A stretch of 64,000 nt of DNA from Leptospira johnsonii (GTDB lineage: Bacteria; Spirochaetota; Leptospiria; Leptospirales; Leptospiraceae). Of this stretch, positions 9,524-20,111 are shown in pieces. The number at the start of each line of letters is the position of its first letter. The first letter of the stretch is position 1. The notes beneath the pieces were generated by a model. That model ran no database searches and was not told where the DNA came from. It saw only the letters and a list, made by a program, of their open reading frames with translations. The position numbers and the translations under genes are program-made. The stretch is from positions 385,779 through 449,778 of the forward strand of contig NZ_BFAY01000007.1 of assembly GCF_003112675.1 (NCBI RefSeq), in the 5' to 3' direction.

Positions 9524-11635
9524 TTATGGCGCAGCAGGTAGAGTAACGTAGAATGTGGAACCTTCTTCCGAACTCACAAATCGGATGGCCCCTCCGTGTT
9601 CTTCTGCCACATTTTTGCAGATATCTAGACCAAGTCCGGTCCCTTCTCCAGGAGATTTAGTGGTGAAGAATGGATCAAAAATCCTATCTCTGATCTCTAA
9701 GGGAACGCCACTACCGGTGTCCTGGACGGAAATTTCCCAGGACTCACCTTTTCGTTCCGCATCTACAAAGATCCTTCCGGAATAATTCATGGCATGTAAT
9801 GCGTTTGTGATCAAATTAGTCCAGATCAAATACAATCTTTCCGGATCTCCCAATACCCTTGCGGATTCAGGTATATTGATATCCACGAGCACCCTGTTTT
9901 TCATTTTAGAATAATATAATGTGATAATGTTCTCAATCTGTTCCCTAGGAGAGACGGACTCCGAGTGAGGTTTCCAATCCCCTTCTCCGGATGCGTAACT
10001 TTTCAATGCTTGGATCACTCTGGAAGCTTTGATAGAAGCATCCAAGATCAATTGGCTGGACCTGGAAATACTGGAAAGAGCAGATGCATTGCTTACGATC
10101 ATCCATCCTCTTTCTCCTTTCGGTATCTTCTCCGCGAGTTCGGAAATCTGATCGGGGGAAATTCCCAGGTCAGTCAAGGCATCCGCCATTACTAGAGAAT
10201 TTTCTATTCCTAATTCTTTTAAAATGACCTCAGATCTTTTTCTCTTGGATCTCTCTTCTTTGGAATCGAAGTCGGAATTGACTGTACCGCCCTTTTTGAA
10301 TAAGATCCCCCAAAATTCTCGTTCTTCCTTGTTAAAGCTAGAATAATCTTTTAAAAGTTTTTCCCAAGGTTCACTTAGAATGGAACGGATCCCCTCGGTG
10401 GAAGAACGAATTGCGCCTAACGGAGTATTTAGCTCGTGAGCGATCCCAGCCATCAGTCTTCCTAAGACCGCCATTTTTTCGGACCGAACAAGATTCTCCT
10501 GGGTTTTTTTGAGTTCGTCCATAGCTGACCTGAGTTTATCATTCGCAGTCACCAAATACGTATTAGTCGATCTTAATTCTTCGGTTCTCTCTGCGACTGT
10601 GACCTCTAATTCTTTGTTTGCGTTTCGAATAACAAACTCTGCGGTTGCTAAATCTGCCACGAGTAGACTTTGCCTAAGACTTGCGATCACTACCATAACT
10701 CCTGCGGAAAACCAGATCACTAACCGGATGATCTCAGGCAAACCAGGCAGAGTTAAGGAAAGAACAATTGCTGCGGAACAAACAATTACTTCTAATAGAG
10801 GAAGAATTCTTAAGAGCCCGCTTTCTGTTCCGGATTCTTTTTCGATTTCTCCTGAAGAATTTGGAGCCCAGGTCAAGGTCCCGTATCCTAAAAGAAGAAT
10901 ACTGGCAGAAAATCCTGCGTTCGTTAATGTTCCATCTTTCGGAACAACGAGCAGAAAAATGGAATTCCATTGCAACCAACTGATCCCCATCCCTGCAAGT
11001 CCGAACACCAAACATAAAAAGGAAAAGTCCGCCTTTAAACGTAAAGATGGCTTCATCAAAACACCGATACAAGCAGCGGAAAGTGTAAACACTGGATAAA
11101 CGGACAAGGTTAATAACTGAAACCAGGGCCTATCTTCTTTTTTAGAAAGATATAATACTAGAGTGACCGCAAGGACTGCGATCGCAAGTCCCAAGGCGTC
11201 CATTACGGCTACCTTCATTCTGTTAGATGGAATTCTATCTTTTAAGAATCGAGCAAACCCTATGGCAAAGAACGGTCCTAACCATGGATAGAATAGATCG
11301 CTTGGCGCTGGAAAACTATAGAATTTGATGATAGCTTGGATATCCCAAACTACCTGACCCAAAAAATAAGAAAGAAGTCCTAAGAAAAACCAGAACCTGA
11401 ATCTTTTAATTTCTCCTTCTGCGGATTTATAACCGAACCAAGCAGTGATCGTAGCGATCGCGATAGACGAAGTCCAATGTATATTATCGTAAATCCGTAA
11501 TAATTCCGTTTCATCCGTGAAATATATGAGAACAAATAGTACTAGAACGAATATAGAACCTAAATAGATAGAGATAAATCCAAGATTTCTATCCTTTGAG
11601 GAACGAATTTCTAGTGTGGAAACCAAGGAACTCAT
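9524..11635 (-). CDS. Membrane sensor histidine kinase, paralogue of the next gene
   Basis: The 703-residue kinase has about nine to ten membrane helices in residues 18-320, then a coiled coil, an H-box (LMAGIAHELNTPLGAI, His400) and a C-terminal ATPase domain with N, G1 (DTGSGVP) and G2 (GTGLGLDICKNV) boxes. Its kinase half is clearly related to that of the downstream kinase, including the same extra block between H-box and second dimerisation helix (EPWEKLLKDY here, QDWEKLLCEF there). The sensory half is entirely different: integral-membrane here, PAS there. No partner regulator lies nearby. Confidence 0.92.
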   Translation of the reverse strand: MSSLVSTLEIRSSKDRNLGFISIYLGSIFVLVLFVLIYFTDETELLRIYDNIHWTSSIAIATITAWFGYKSAEGEIKRFRFWFFLGLLSYFLGQVVWDIQAIIKFYSFPAPSDLFYPWLGPFFAIGFARFLKDRIPSNRMKVAVMDALGLAIAVLAVTLVLYLSKKEDRPWFQLLTLSVYPVFTLSAACIGVLMKPSLRLKADFSFLCLVFGLAGMGISWLQWNSIFLLVVPKDGTLTNAGFSASILLLGYGTLTWAPNSSGEIEKESGTESGLLRILPLLEVIVCSAAIVLSLTLPGLPEIIRLVIWFSAGVMVVIASLRQSLLVADLATAEFVIRNANKELEVTVAERTEELRSTNTYLVTANDKLRSAMDELKKTQENLVRSEKMAVLGRLMAGIAHELNTPLGAIRSSTEGIRSILSEPWEKLLKDYSSFNKEEREFWGILFKKGGTVNSDFDSKEERSKRKRSEVILKELGIENSLVMADALTDLGISPDQISELAEKIPKGERGWMIVSNASALSSISRSSQLILDASIKASRVIQALKSYASGEGDWKPHSESVSPREQIENIITLYYSKMKNRVLVDINIPESARVLGDPERLYLIWTNLITNALHAMNYSGRIFVDAERKGESWEISVQDTGSGVPLEIRDRIFDPFFTTKSPGEGTGLGLDICKNVAEEHGGAIRFVSSEEGSTFYVTLPAAP

Positions 11636-11784
11636 GCGGATCAGCGGGGCAAAATCCTACACCTTAGATGACCGAAGTCCACACTTTTTTATTTCCAAAA
11701 GTCAATGGACTTGTGACATCTCCTTTGATGGAGTTCCTACAAGCCTATTAAAGCAAAGTTCTCGACATTAGAACAAGTTTCTGT

Positions 11785-12513
11785 TTAGTACAATGTTCTG
11801 GAACTTTTCTCCGGAATATGAGGAAGGAAATTCAAACTCACAGGAATATATCTACCTCTTACCCAACGGAACATACTCACTGAACTATTCCAGATCCAAG
11901 GCATCCAAGTAAAAATATCTTCGTCTTGTTTGAGCATCTTCTTTAAAGTTAAAGAGATAGGAGTGCCTGAAGTAAAAATAAAAAGCCTTTCTGCATCGGA
12001 AGGCTGGAAATAAGTATCGCATGCCAGATCCACTCTGGATTGAAAGTTCGCAAAAGTCTCGATCCCCTCCGGAGTGAAGTCTCCTTTTCTCCAAACTGAT
12101 AGTATTTCCTCGGTCAGTTTGAAAAATAAGGCGGCAGATCTAACTCCACCTTTCAATCTAACTTTAGAAAATTGTAATAAGGACCTTTGGAATTCGGGCC
12201 TGATCCCTGAAAGATGTTCCGCGTATTTTCTCCATAGCTCAGCAGGAAATTCATTCCAGTTCGGATCGAAAGAATGAAAGTCAGGGGTTGTATTTAGATC
12301 GGAATGCAGAGAACGAATCCCTTTCATAAAAAATTCAGCGGTCTCTTTATGCCTTCTCATTGTTCCGGAGATGATCCTATCCGGAAAATCCCCATTCGAA
12401 GCCATATATTGACCGAGGGCAAAGGCTTGTTCTTTTCCCTTATCGGTCAATAGATCGTAATCTTCTCCTGTAGAGTTCGCCTGTCCGTGGCGAATCAGAT
12501 ATATCACGGACAT
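11785..12513 (-). CDS. Histidine phosphatase superfamily protein
   Basis: The 242-residue product starts with MSVIYLIRHGQANSTG, whose RHG carries the catalytic phospho-histidine of the phosphoglycerate-mutase-like phosphatases. The second basic and acid elements (SGTMRRHKETAE) follow as expected, and ITSGTPISL-like residues (FTSGTPISL) lie where the second catalytic His motif would be. That His is not obvious, so activity is uncertain. It is the last gene of a tightly packed minus-strand operon, starting two bases after the DUF6285 gene. Its substrate may relate to the acyl-CoA/phosphotransfer chemistry of that operon. Confidence 0.85.
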   Translation of the reverse strand: MSVIYLIRHGQANSTGEDYDLLTDKGKEQAFALGQYMASNGDFPDRIISGTMRRHKETAEFFMKGIRSLHSDLNTTPDFHSFDPNWNEFPAELWRKYAEHLSGIRPEFQRSLLQFSKVRLKGGVRSAALFFKLTEEILSVWRKGDFTPEGIETFANFQSRVDLACDTYFQPSDAERLFIFTSGTPISLTLKKMLKQDEDIFTWMPWIWNSSVSMFRWVRGRYIPVSLNFLPHIPEKSSRTLY

Positions 12514-12515
12514 GT

Positions 12516-12911
12516 TTAGGATTCCGTAGTGAATCTTGGATTTACGATCTCAACTTTTTCGATTACGGATTCTTTTATATGTTTCCAGTATTCCGTATCT
12601 TCTAAGGATTTTTTTTCCTTTCGGATAATATCTCTTAATTCTTCGTTCCAAGAAGAAGTAAGATCCTTCTTTTCATTCCATGTTTTAGGAAACTCGGATT
12701 TTTTACCGAGTAATGAAGATAGTCTGGAGAGTTCCTTATCTAAAGATTCTTCTCCGGAACGGATCTCCCTGGAGATTACTCCGAGCATATTCCAACTTAC
12801 TAATGTTTTATATGCGAGAAGGTCCTTGTCCCTAAACTCCGGCAAGACTTCCTTCATTAGAAAATCCTGAATTGCTTCCAATAATTCCGTGGCGCTTGGT
12901 TTATCCTGCAT
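12516..12911 (-). CDS. DUF6285-like protein
   Basis: A 131-residue all-helical acidic/basic protein with no catalytic motif. The opening (SATELLEAIQDFLMKEVLP) and length match the DUF6285 family, which is typically encoded with an APH-type phosphotransferase and an acyl-CoA dehydrogenase, as here. It starts ten bases after the phosphotransferase stop and is followed two bases later by the histidine phosphatase, so all are probably translated from one mRNA. Its role is unknown. A partner or scaffold for the neighbouring kinase is an inference. Confidence 0.8.
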   Translation of the reverse strand: MQDKPSATELLEAIQDFLMKEVLPEFRDKDLLAYKTLVSWNMLGVISREIRSGEESLDKELSRLSSLLGKKSEFPKTWNEKKDLTSSWNEELRDIIRKEKKSLEDTEYWKHIKESVIEKVEIVNPRFTTES

Positions 12912-12921
12912 GATGATTTCC

Positions 12922-13965
12922 TTATTTTATGGACTCTTCGATGAGTCTCATGGCCTCGTATTCCATCTCGCAAGCCCTTCTTCCTATGGACGCGAGTTCT
13001 ATTCCTTTATCCTTTCCGGAAAGATGACGTTCCGCCTGGCCGATACAACCGATTGCCCAACGAAGATTTCCCATCACTTCCCAATATCTGATCTTGACAG
13101 GATCTAGTTTTACGCCGGCTGCCTTCTCATAGATCTCGTAAAACTCGGAACGGTCTGCAAAGCCGCCTGCTTCCTTATTCAGTTTTCCGAATCTCCAATC
13201 TCTCATACATAACCAGGTCAGATCTTCGTGGCGATCTCCCCAATGCGCAAATTCCCAATCCACAATTCCTTGCAGACCTTCCGAATTCACCATGAAGTTC
13301 CCTGTTCTAAAATCTCCATGGATCAGAACTGCTGCATCGCTTTCAGGAGCATTCTTCTCTAACCAATTCAATATGATTTCCATAGCAGGATAAGCTCCAT
13401 CCATGGATTCCAATTGAAAACGTAATGCTTGGACAGAACCTTGGGCCACCGTTTTGCCGCTTACATGTTGTCCAAGGTTCAAAACTTCTTTTAGTTTTTC
13501 GTCCTTACATTTTTCAGGAGTTACAGAATGGATACGTGCAAGATTTTCCGCAAGTTCCTGGGTGATCTGTTTACGGACCTTATTTAAACTTGGATCTTTT
13601 ACTACGAATCTTCCAGTGGCTTTCCCTTGGATCCTTTTCATAAAATAGAATGGATTGCCGGTGACGGAATTGTCAGACTCCAACCAAAATGGCTCGGGAG
13701 TTTTGACACCGGCTTCAAAAGCCATTCTGCAGACCTTGAACTCGTTTATCCTAGATAAGGAAGCAAGCAAAGACGCTCCCTTATCGGTTCGATAAACCGT
13801 TTGGTATTGGCCCGATTCGGGACCCCCATTCACCTTGATGTCTGCGGAAAAATTTTCCTGGCAGGCTCCTCCAGAGAGGGAAACCATATTAGCGATTTCT
13901 ACTGTTCCTTGTAGCCTTTTTCCTAAATATGATTCCAGCCTTTCCTTCAATTCGGAATCTTTCAC
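12922..13965 (-). CDS. APH-type phosphotransferase (ACAD10/11 kinase-like)
   Basis: An aminoglycoside-phosphotransferase-fold kinase of 347 residues. Catalytic-loop HGDFRTGNFMV supplies the Brenner-type Asp and Asn, and GIVDWEFAHWGD is the metal-binding Asp motif. N-terminal LSGGACQENF replaces the kinase glycine loop. This family phosphorylates hydroxylated substrates, and in eukaryotes the kinase is fused to acyl-CoA dehydrogenase in ACAD10/ACAD11 for 4-hydroxy-acid degradation. Here it starts two bases after the acyl-CoA dehydrogenase stop, an operon version of the same pairing. Antibiotic resistance is not implied. Confidence 0.9.
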   Translation of the reverse strand: MKDSELKERLESYLGKRLQGTVEIANMVSLSGGACQENFSADIKVNGGPESGQYQTVYRTDKGASLLASLSRINEFKVCRMAFEAGVKTPEPFWLESDNSVTGNPFYFMKRIQGKATGRFVVKDPSLNKVRKQITQELAENLARIHSVTPEKCKDEKLKEVLNLGQHVSGKTVAQGSVQALRFQLESMDGAYPAMEIILNWLEKNAPESDAAVLIHGDFRTGNFMVNSEGLQGIVDWEFAHWGDRHEDLTWLCMRDWRFGKLNKEAGGFADRSEFYEIYEKAAGVKLDPVKIRYWEVMGNLRWAIGCIGQAERHLSGKDKGIELASIGRRACEMEYEAMRLIEESIK

Positions 13966-13967
13966 GA

Positions 13968-15143
<1,176 letters not shown>

Positions 15144-15164
15144 GATATATTCAATTTTCCTTAT

Positions 15165-16253
15165 TTATTCTTTTATTAATTCGGGAGGCAGTTTGAATTT
15201 CCCTATCCTGTCGTTATGAAGACTTCCTAGATAGATATACTCCCCCTTTCTTTTTACGGAAGTAATCTCTTTCAGATGTTTTCCCTTTGGCTCCTGGAAA
15301 CTGGCCTCTACTACTCCGTTCTCGTCCAGAATGACTGCAAAACCGTACGGCTGAGGCTTTGGCCAAAGGAATTTAGGGAGTTTAGCCACGATCGATTTTG
15401 TCCAAGGACGAGGATGTAAAACCTTATCCACTAGATTATTACGAACTGTGAATAACGCTAGATAGAAATGGCCCTTTCTATCCGAAGAGATATTGTCCGG
15501 AAAACCCGGAAGATTTTCCGCCCAGATCTCGCTTGTTCCTGCTTTAGGTCCTTTGATCCAATATCGATGGATCCTGTATTTATAAGTTTCGTTTAATACT
15601 AGAAAATCCTCGTTTTTAGAAAGAGCCACTCCATTCGGAAAGAAAAGATCCTTCATTAGAGTTGTCGTCTTTTTAGTATGCGGATCATATTTTAGCAAAC
15701 GACCGTGAGGAACGGATTCCATCAGATCATACAAATATTCTGCAGAGCCGTACTTGTCGCTTGCATCCGAAAAATAGATCGTTCCGTCTCTAGCAACATC
15801 TAGATCGTCGGTGAATTTGAAAGGAACGCCTTCAGATTCCGTGCTCAGCACTTCTACTTTTCCATCTTTGCTGATCTTTAAGAGACCCTTGATCGCATCC
15901 GCGACTACGATGGAACCGTCTCCTAATAATTTCATCCCAAGAGGTCTACCTCCAGTGAATGCATGCGCCTTCATTTCTCCGTCTTTAGAAATGAGATACA
16001 CTTTGCCGTCTTCACTTGCTGAGTAAATATTACCTTCGTCATCCGGTTCGATATCTTCCGGGCCATGTATCTTTCCGAGCGCAATCAGTTCTGCGGATTC
16101 CAAAGCTTTGTTTTCTTGGAAGGCGCCGATCAAACCGGTATCGATAGGAGGTTGGTAAGCAATGGGTTGGATAGGAGAAGGTTTGAGTGCAAAACCTATT
16201 ATGAAAATGATAATAAACGCTGCAGAGAGCAGGAGGATTTTTTTCGTGTTCAC
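15165..16253 (-). CDS. SMP-30/strictosidine synthase-like beta-propeller, membrane-anchored
   Basis: The 362-residue protein starts with an N-terminal membrane helix (KKILLLSAAFIIIFIIGF), then a six-bladed propeller domain with repeated blade motifs (GPEDIEPDDEGNIYSAS, DLDVARDGTIYFSDAS, FPNGVALSKNEDFLVLNET, FPDNISSDRKGHFYLAL). Such proteins hydrolyse lactones or esters, or bind amines. The HGR/FPNG/DN ligand positions for a metal appear present. The reading frame is open 44 codons further upstream, but the GTG used here has AAGGAGG five bases before it. It is likely the first gene of the acyl-CoA dehydrogenase operon and may act on an exported lactone or ester. Confidence 0.85.
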   Translation of the reverse strand: MNTKKILLLSAAFIIIFIIGFALKPSPIQPIAYQPPIDTGLIGAFQENKALESAELIALGKIHGPEDIEPDDEGNIYSASEDGKVYLISKDGEMKAHAFTGGRPLGMKLLGDGSIVVADAIKGLLKISKDGKVEVLSTESEGVPFKFTDDLDVARDGTIYFSDASDKYGSAEYLYDLMESVPHGRLLKYDPHTKKTTTLMKDLFFPNGVALSKNEDFLVLNETYKYRIHRYWIKGPKAGTSEIWAENLPGFPDNISSDRKGHFYLALFTVRNNLVDKVLHPRPWTKSIVAKLPKFLWPKPQPYGFAVILDENGVVEASFQEPKGKHLKEITSVKRKGEYIYLGSLHNDRIGKFKLPPELIKE

Positions 16254-16417
16254 GATTCCCTCCTTAGGGAAAACGAATGAGACGCTACCTACGAAGGTTA
16301 GGCAGTCAACGTAAAATTCTGAGGTTCCCGCCTTCTTACCAGAATAATTGATTGCGGCTCCCAACCAATCGCCGATATCGTACATGAGGACTAAAAACTT
16401 TTCCAGTCCGTTTTGGC
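16254..16417. promoter_or_regulatory. Divergent promoter region
   Basis: With the GTG start chosen for the minus-strand operon, 164 bases remain between it and the cyclic-nucleotide-binding gene. Both promoters must lie here, unless the longer upstream frame is really translated. The only strong signal is AAGGAGG, the ribosome site for the minus-strand operon. I see no clear dyad. Confidence 0.4.
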
Positions 16418-17050
16418 ATGAAGATCTCCGAAGATATGGTAAATAAACACGGCCTCCGCTTTAAGGAATCCGCTGTTATTTTCGATGAGAACGAACCCGC
16501 AGATCAAATGTATCTGATCCTTTCCGGAAAAGTGGGGATCCATAAAAAAGTAAAAGAAGCATTCAAACTTCTTATAGAACTGAAAGAAGGGGATATGTTC
16601 GGTGAGATGGCACTGGTGGATCGCAAACCCAGAAGTGCAAGAGCCATCGCAAAAACCGATGTATTATTATTCGCGATCACCGAGAGTGTGTTCTATAACC
16701 TAATCCAGACCAACCCTTCTTTCTCCTTAAAAATGGTAAAAATGCTTTCTTCCAGATTGAGAGAGACTAATCAAACCATAGCTAGTCTTTTAAAAGGAGA
16801 CAGAAAGAATATTGTAACTTCCGCATTGATTACTTTCGCACAATCGAGAGGAGAACAAGAGGACGGACAATACAAGGTGCATTTGGCAGCATTTATGAAA
16901 TGGGCCATCTTAAGAGTCGGATTGGAACATACGGATCTAGTATCCGCGATCAATCTTTTGGTAAAAGACAAATTGATCGAACAACCCAAAAACGATCCCA
17001 GCCATATATTGATACGGGAAACGTTTTTTAAATACACATTGGACCAGTAA
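16418..17050 (+). CDS. Cyclic-nucleotide-binding domain protein (Crp/Fnr-like)
   Basis: Residues 10-125 form a cNMP-binding beta-roll: [52 protein letters not shown] is the phosphate-binding cassette with its Glu and Arg, so cAMP or cGMP binding is plausible. A long helix follows. The C-terminal 80 residues are helical and resemble a winged-helix region ([18 protein letters not shown]), but lack the canonical Crp recognition helix, so DNA binding is probable rather than shown. It lies divergent to the fatty-acid-like operon and three bases upstream of an acyltransferase gene. Confidence 0.87.
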   Translation: MKISEDMVNKHGLRFKESAVIFDENEPADQMYLILSGKVGIHKKVKEAFKLLIELKEGDMFGEMALVDRKPRSARAIAKTDVLLFAITESVFYNLIQTNPSFSLKMVKMLSSRLRETNQTIASLLKGDRKNIVTSALITFAQSRGEQEDGQYKVHLAAFMKWAILRVGLEHTDLVSAINLLVKDKLIEQPKNDPSHILIRETFFKYTLDQ

Positions 17051-17053
17051 TTC

Positions 17054-18250
17054 TTGGTTGAACAAAGCTCTCCGGCCAAACAAAGCAGGCTGGATTATTT
17101 AGACAATCTCAGATCCTTCGCCTTGCTATTAGGTTTAGCATTCCATGTGGCGATCGTATATGCTGCTGTCATTATATATCCATTAAGAAATGATGATAGA
17201 TCCATCGCATTCGATGTTTTCGGGGAATGGGTACATCTTTTTAGAATGCCTATGTTTTTCGTACTCTCCGGTTATTTTACGGAAAGGATCTATCTTTCCA
17301 AAACCTTAACAGAATTTTTAAAGTTAAGAGCGTTGCGGATCATTCTACCCTTGATTCCCGGAATCATACTATTCGCACCCATGCAATATTATGTGAACGC
17401 TTTACAGGAAGGTTACCAAGGAAACTACTTCAGATTCTTATGGGAAGAATTCTTACTCAAGAATCCGGCTCCTTCTCACCTTTGGTTCATATTATATCTG
17501 GCATTATATACATTCTTGTATTTGGGTATCCGTCCTGTAATTCATAGGATCGGGACATTCATACTTCCCTCTTCCAGATATGGAGGAGAAGAACCTGAAA
17601 AAAGACCTAGCGTAAAATGGGAAACATTATTGATCGCAGGGATCTGGTGCACGATTTGGACCTGCGACATTAATTACTTTTTTCTAAAGGACGAAAAATA
17701 TCTAAACATTGAGCCGGTCCAGTTCATATATGATTTCAGCTTTTTCTTATTCGGCAGTTTTTTGATCGGAAGAGAAAGTACGATCTTAAAAGGGAAAACA
17801 AGTCATTCCGAGATTATTTTATTAGGATTTTTAGCCTTCGTATTTTTTGGACTATTCTATTGGGTCAGCACGATAGATCCATACTGGTCTTATTTCGGAT
17901 ATGCCGGATTTGGAATGAGAATACTTCATATTTTTCTAAAGTGTTTGGGTGGATGGATTTGGATCGCATTTTTTATCCGACTTTTTCAGTTGTTTTTTAA
18001 CAAAACTGGTAAGCTCAATTCTTATTTAAGAGAATCCAGTTTGCCTGTATATCTGATCCATCATCCGATTTCTCTTGGGATCGGCTTTTTAGTAGTGAGC
18101 ACAGGCCTTTCTATCTGGATCAAATTTTCTATTCATATATTCTCGGTATACGCTGTCACATTCTTAGTATACCATTTTATTATCCGAGATTCGGACTTCT
18201 GGCTCACTGTACTTGGAAATAAGGGGATCAGTTTTAAGCGGAATAAGTAA
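17054..18250 (+). CDS. Acyltransferase 3 family membrane protein
   Basis: A 398-residue integral membrane acyltransferase with about ten helices. The N-terminal signature RLDYLDNLRSFALLLGLAFHVA places the conserved His in helix 1, and FRMPMFFVLSGYF matches the second family motif. PVYLIHHPISL lies in the last third. These enzymes O-acetylate or O-acylate surface glycans or lipids, and this one resembles the OpgC-like branch. It starts at TTG three bases after the upstream stop, with no visible ribosome site, so translational coupling is likely. Confidence 0.88.
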   Translation: MVEQSSPAKQSRLDYLDNLRSFALLLGLAFHVAIVYAAVIIYPLRNDDRSIAFDVFGEWVHLFRMPMFFVLSGYFTERIYLSKTLTEFLKLRALRIILPLIPGIILFAPMQYYVNALQEGYQGNYFRFLWEEFLLKNPAPSHLWFILYLALYTFLYLGIRPVIHRIGTFILPSSRYGGEEPEKRPSVKWETLLIAGIWCTIWTCDINYFFLKDEKYLNIEPVQFIYDFSFFLFGSFLIGRESTILKGKTSHSEIILLGFLAFVFFGLFYWVSTIDPYWSYFGYAGFGMRILHIFLKCLGGWIWIAFFIRLFQLFFNKTGKLNSYLRESSLPVYLIHHPISLGIGFLVVSTGLSIWIKFSIHIFSVYAVTFLVYHFIIRDSDFWLTVLGNKGISFKRNK

Positions 18251-18379
18251 TTCCAAACAATCGCCTAACACCATCTTCCTTCGGCTTCTACTTAAAAAAC
18301 AACCTCAACCTAGTACTTCTACGAATAGAAATTTATTTACTAAGGGGTCATAATTTTCCTACAAAAAGGCAAGGAAATC

Positions 18380-19366
18380 ATGAACCGCAATCGAAAAACT
18401 TGGATCTATATTTTAGTATTCTACACGATCGGGCTGGTTGGTTGTACAAAGGACAATAGCAGCACCGATCCTCTTGTTTATTTAACTTTGCTCAATAGTC
18501 TTCCTGTTGCAGATATCGTATTTGAAAAAGGGTTTCCCGGGTCGGATAATACTGTTACCGCAACGAATTTTTCCGGAGTAGCGGGAGATTATACCGTTAC
18601 GATCGGAGGAGAAGCTGCGACAGGCATTAGTTTTCCTGGAGATGGAAGTTTAGAATTTACCATGCCCACTATCTCAGGGATCACCGAGAACACTACTCTT
18701 CCTATGGTGATTACCAAAAACGGAAATCCATTTCTTGCAAAAACAGTACGATACAGACCGATCATAGACATCACCCTAGGAGCTCCAAATAGTTACAGTA
18801 GACTTATTAGTGCTTCCGATCAAAACAGTTATCTCAGGATCACGTTAGGAAGTACAGGAGATGTTCTTTTTAATATATTCGGATATTTCGGAGCGAATCT
18901 GAATTTATACTATTACAGCAGCCCTACCGGTTCTAAAACCACGATCGTAGAAAACGGAAAAACGGGAGCCCAATTTAAAAAAACAAATCTCGCTAACGGC
19001 ACTTATATTATAGAAGTTCGATATACCAGCGGTGTCTTTCCTGCAAGCTACAGAACGAATATCGCAAACGGTCAAATTCAGGCAACCTCGGTTTCCAACC
19101 AAATGGACTATGCCAGATGTTACGATACCTTGGCAGGCGGAACCACATACGTAGGGGCCACGCACGATTGTAATGGCTTAAATGGAGGCACATACACTCG
19201 CAGCGGAAGATGTACTTATCCTACTGACAGCGGAATTACAACCAGAAGTTATTATACCAGCGGAACTGGGTTTGGCGGATTCGATCCTTGGTATGCCGAA
19301 ACTACCTGCACTCAACCAGGCTACGGCTCCTATAACGAATATGAGGCGATCTACGAGTTTAACTAA
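18380..19366 (+). CDS. Lipoprotein of unknown function
   Basis: The signal peptide ends in LVGC at residue 22, so the protein is lipidated and membrane-tethered. The 328 residues include an IPT/TIG-like beta-sandwich region (about 45-130: FSGVAGDYTVTIGGEAATG), then a C-terminal part with repeated Gly/Tyr/Thr-rich segments and six Cys (RCYDTL, HDCNG, GRCTYP, ETTCTQPG) that probably form disulfides. It stands alone between an acyltransferase and a response regulator. I recognise no more specific family; surface lipoproteins of this kind are common in Leptospira. Confidence 0.8.
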   Translation: MNRNRKTWIYILVFYTIGLVGCTKDNSSTDPLVYLTLLNSLPVADIVFEKGFPGSDNTVTATNFSGVAGDYTVTIGGEAATGISFPGDGSLEFTMPTISGITENTTLPMVITKNGNPFLAKTVRYRPIIDITLGAPNSYSRLISASDQNSYLRITLGSTGDVLFNIFGYFGANLNLYYYSSPTGSKTTIVENGKTGAQFKKTNLANGTYIIEVRYTSGVFPASYRTNIANGQIQATSVSNQMDYARCYDTLAGGTTYVGATHDCNGLNGGTYTRSGRCTYPTDSGITTRSYYTSGTGFGGFDPWYAETTCTQPGYGSYNEYEAIYEFN

Positions 19367-19457
19367 ACAGAAGTCTTTCATAATTTTATAATACTTCCAC
19401 GGGTCCGGGAAATTTTTAGGATTGCCATTGGCTCTATATTCTCTAAAATCCAAAAAA

Positions 19458-20111
19458 ATGTCCGTCCGCACCCGTCCTAAAATTTTTTTAATAGACGATC
19501 ATCCTATCGTCCGCTCCGGATTAGAAGCAGAGATCAAGGCCTGCGGAGATTATGAATATTGCGGTTCAGCTTCTTCCATAAAGGAAGGAACTAAAATGAT
19601 GGGCTTCGCCCGGCCCGACCTTCTGATCTGCGACGTCTCCCTTCAAGATGAGAATGGGATCAAAGAGCTTGATTCTATCCGCAAAAAATTCCCGGACATG
19701 AAGATAGTATTTTTGACGATGCATCGGGATTGGTCCTACCTACAAGAGGCGATCTCCGCAGGAGCAGACGGTTATATTTTAAAAAGCGACCCAATGGAAT
19801 CCATCATGGCTTCCATTAAAAAAGTATTAAATAGGGGCAAAGTATTCCCTGGAGAGATCGCAAACTTCAGCTATGACGAAAAACATATCAGGGAAGTAGC
19901 TGAGATCGTAAAAAAACTTACCAAAAGAGAAGGTCAGATCCTAAACTTCTTATCCAAGGGAAAATTAAACAGGGAGATCGCGGAAGAATTGAAATTGAGC
20001 GTAAGAACTGTCGAAGCCCATAGAGCCTCTATCTTCAAAAAATTAGAAGTGGATAATATGGTAGAATTGACTAGGATCTTAGTACAGCTTAGATCCTTGG
20101 ATGCAAATTAA
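19458..20111 (+). CDS. NarL/FixJ-type response regulator
   Basis: A 217-residue two-domain regulator. The receiver domain has the acidic pair IDDHP, phospho-acceptor Asp in LLICDVSL, and the switch Lys in YILKSD. The C-terminal LuxR helix-turn-helix is KLTKREGQILNFLSKGKLN followed by LSVRTVEAHRASIFKKL. The ATG chosen lies 12 codons inside the longest frame. A TTG at 19428 preceded by AGGA is an alternative start. Its stop overlaps that of a convergent histidine kinase by four bases; the two may form a pair. Confidence 0.9.
   Translation: MSVRTRPKIFLIDDHPIVRSGLEAEIKACGDYEYCGSASSIKEGTKMMGFARPDLLICDVSLQDENGIKELDSIRKKFPDMKIVFLTMHRDWSYLQEAISAGADGYILKSDPMESIMASIKKVLNRGKVFPGEIANFSYDEKHIREVAEIVKKLTKREGQILNFLSKGKLNREIAEELKLSVRTVEAHRASIFKKLEVDNMVELTRILVQLRSLDAN

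Noticed and set aside
10509..11099. 196-codon plus-strand frame within the membrane kinase gene
   Set aside because: It is antisense to well-supported kinase coding sequence, with Ser/Thr/Arg-rich composition typical of shadow frames.
12922..13965. Aminoglycoside resistance kinase
   Set aside because: The gene context (acyl-CoA dehydrogenase, DUF6285) fits the ACAD10/11-type kinase, not antibiotic modification.
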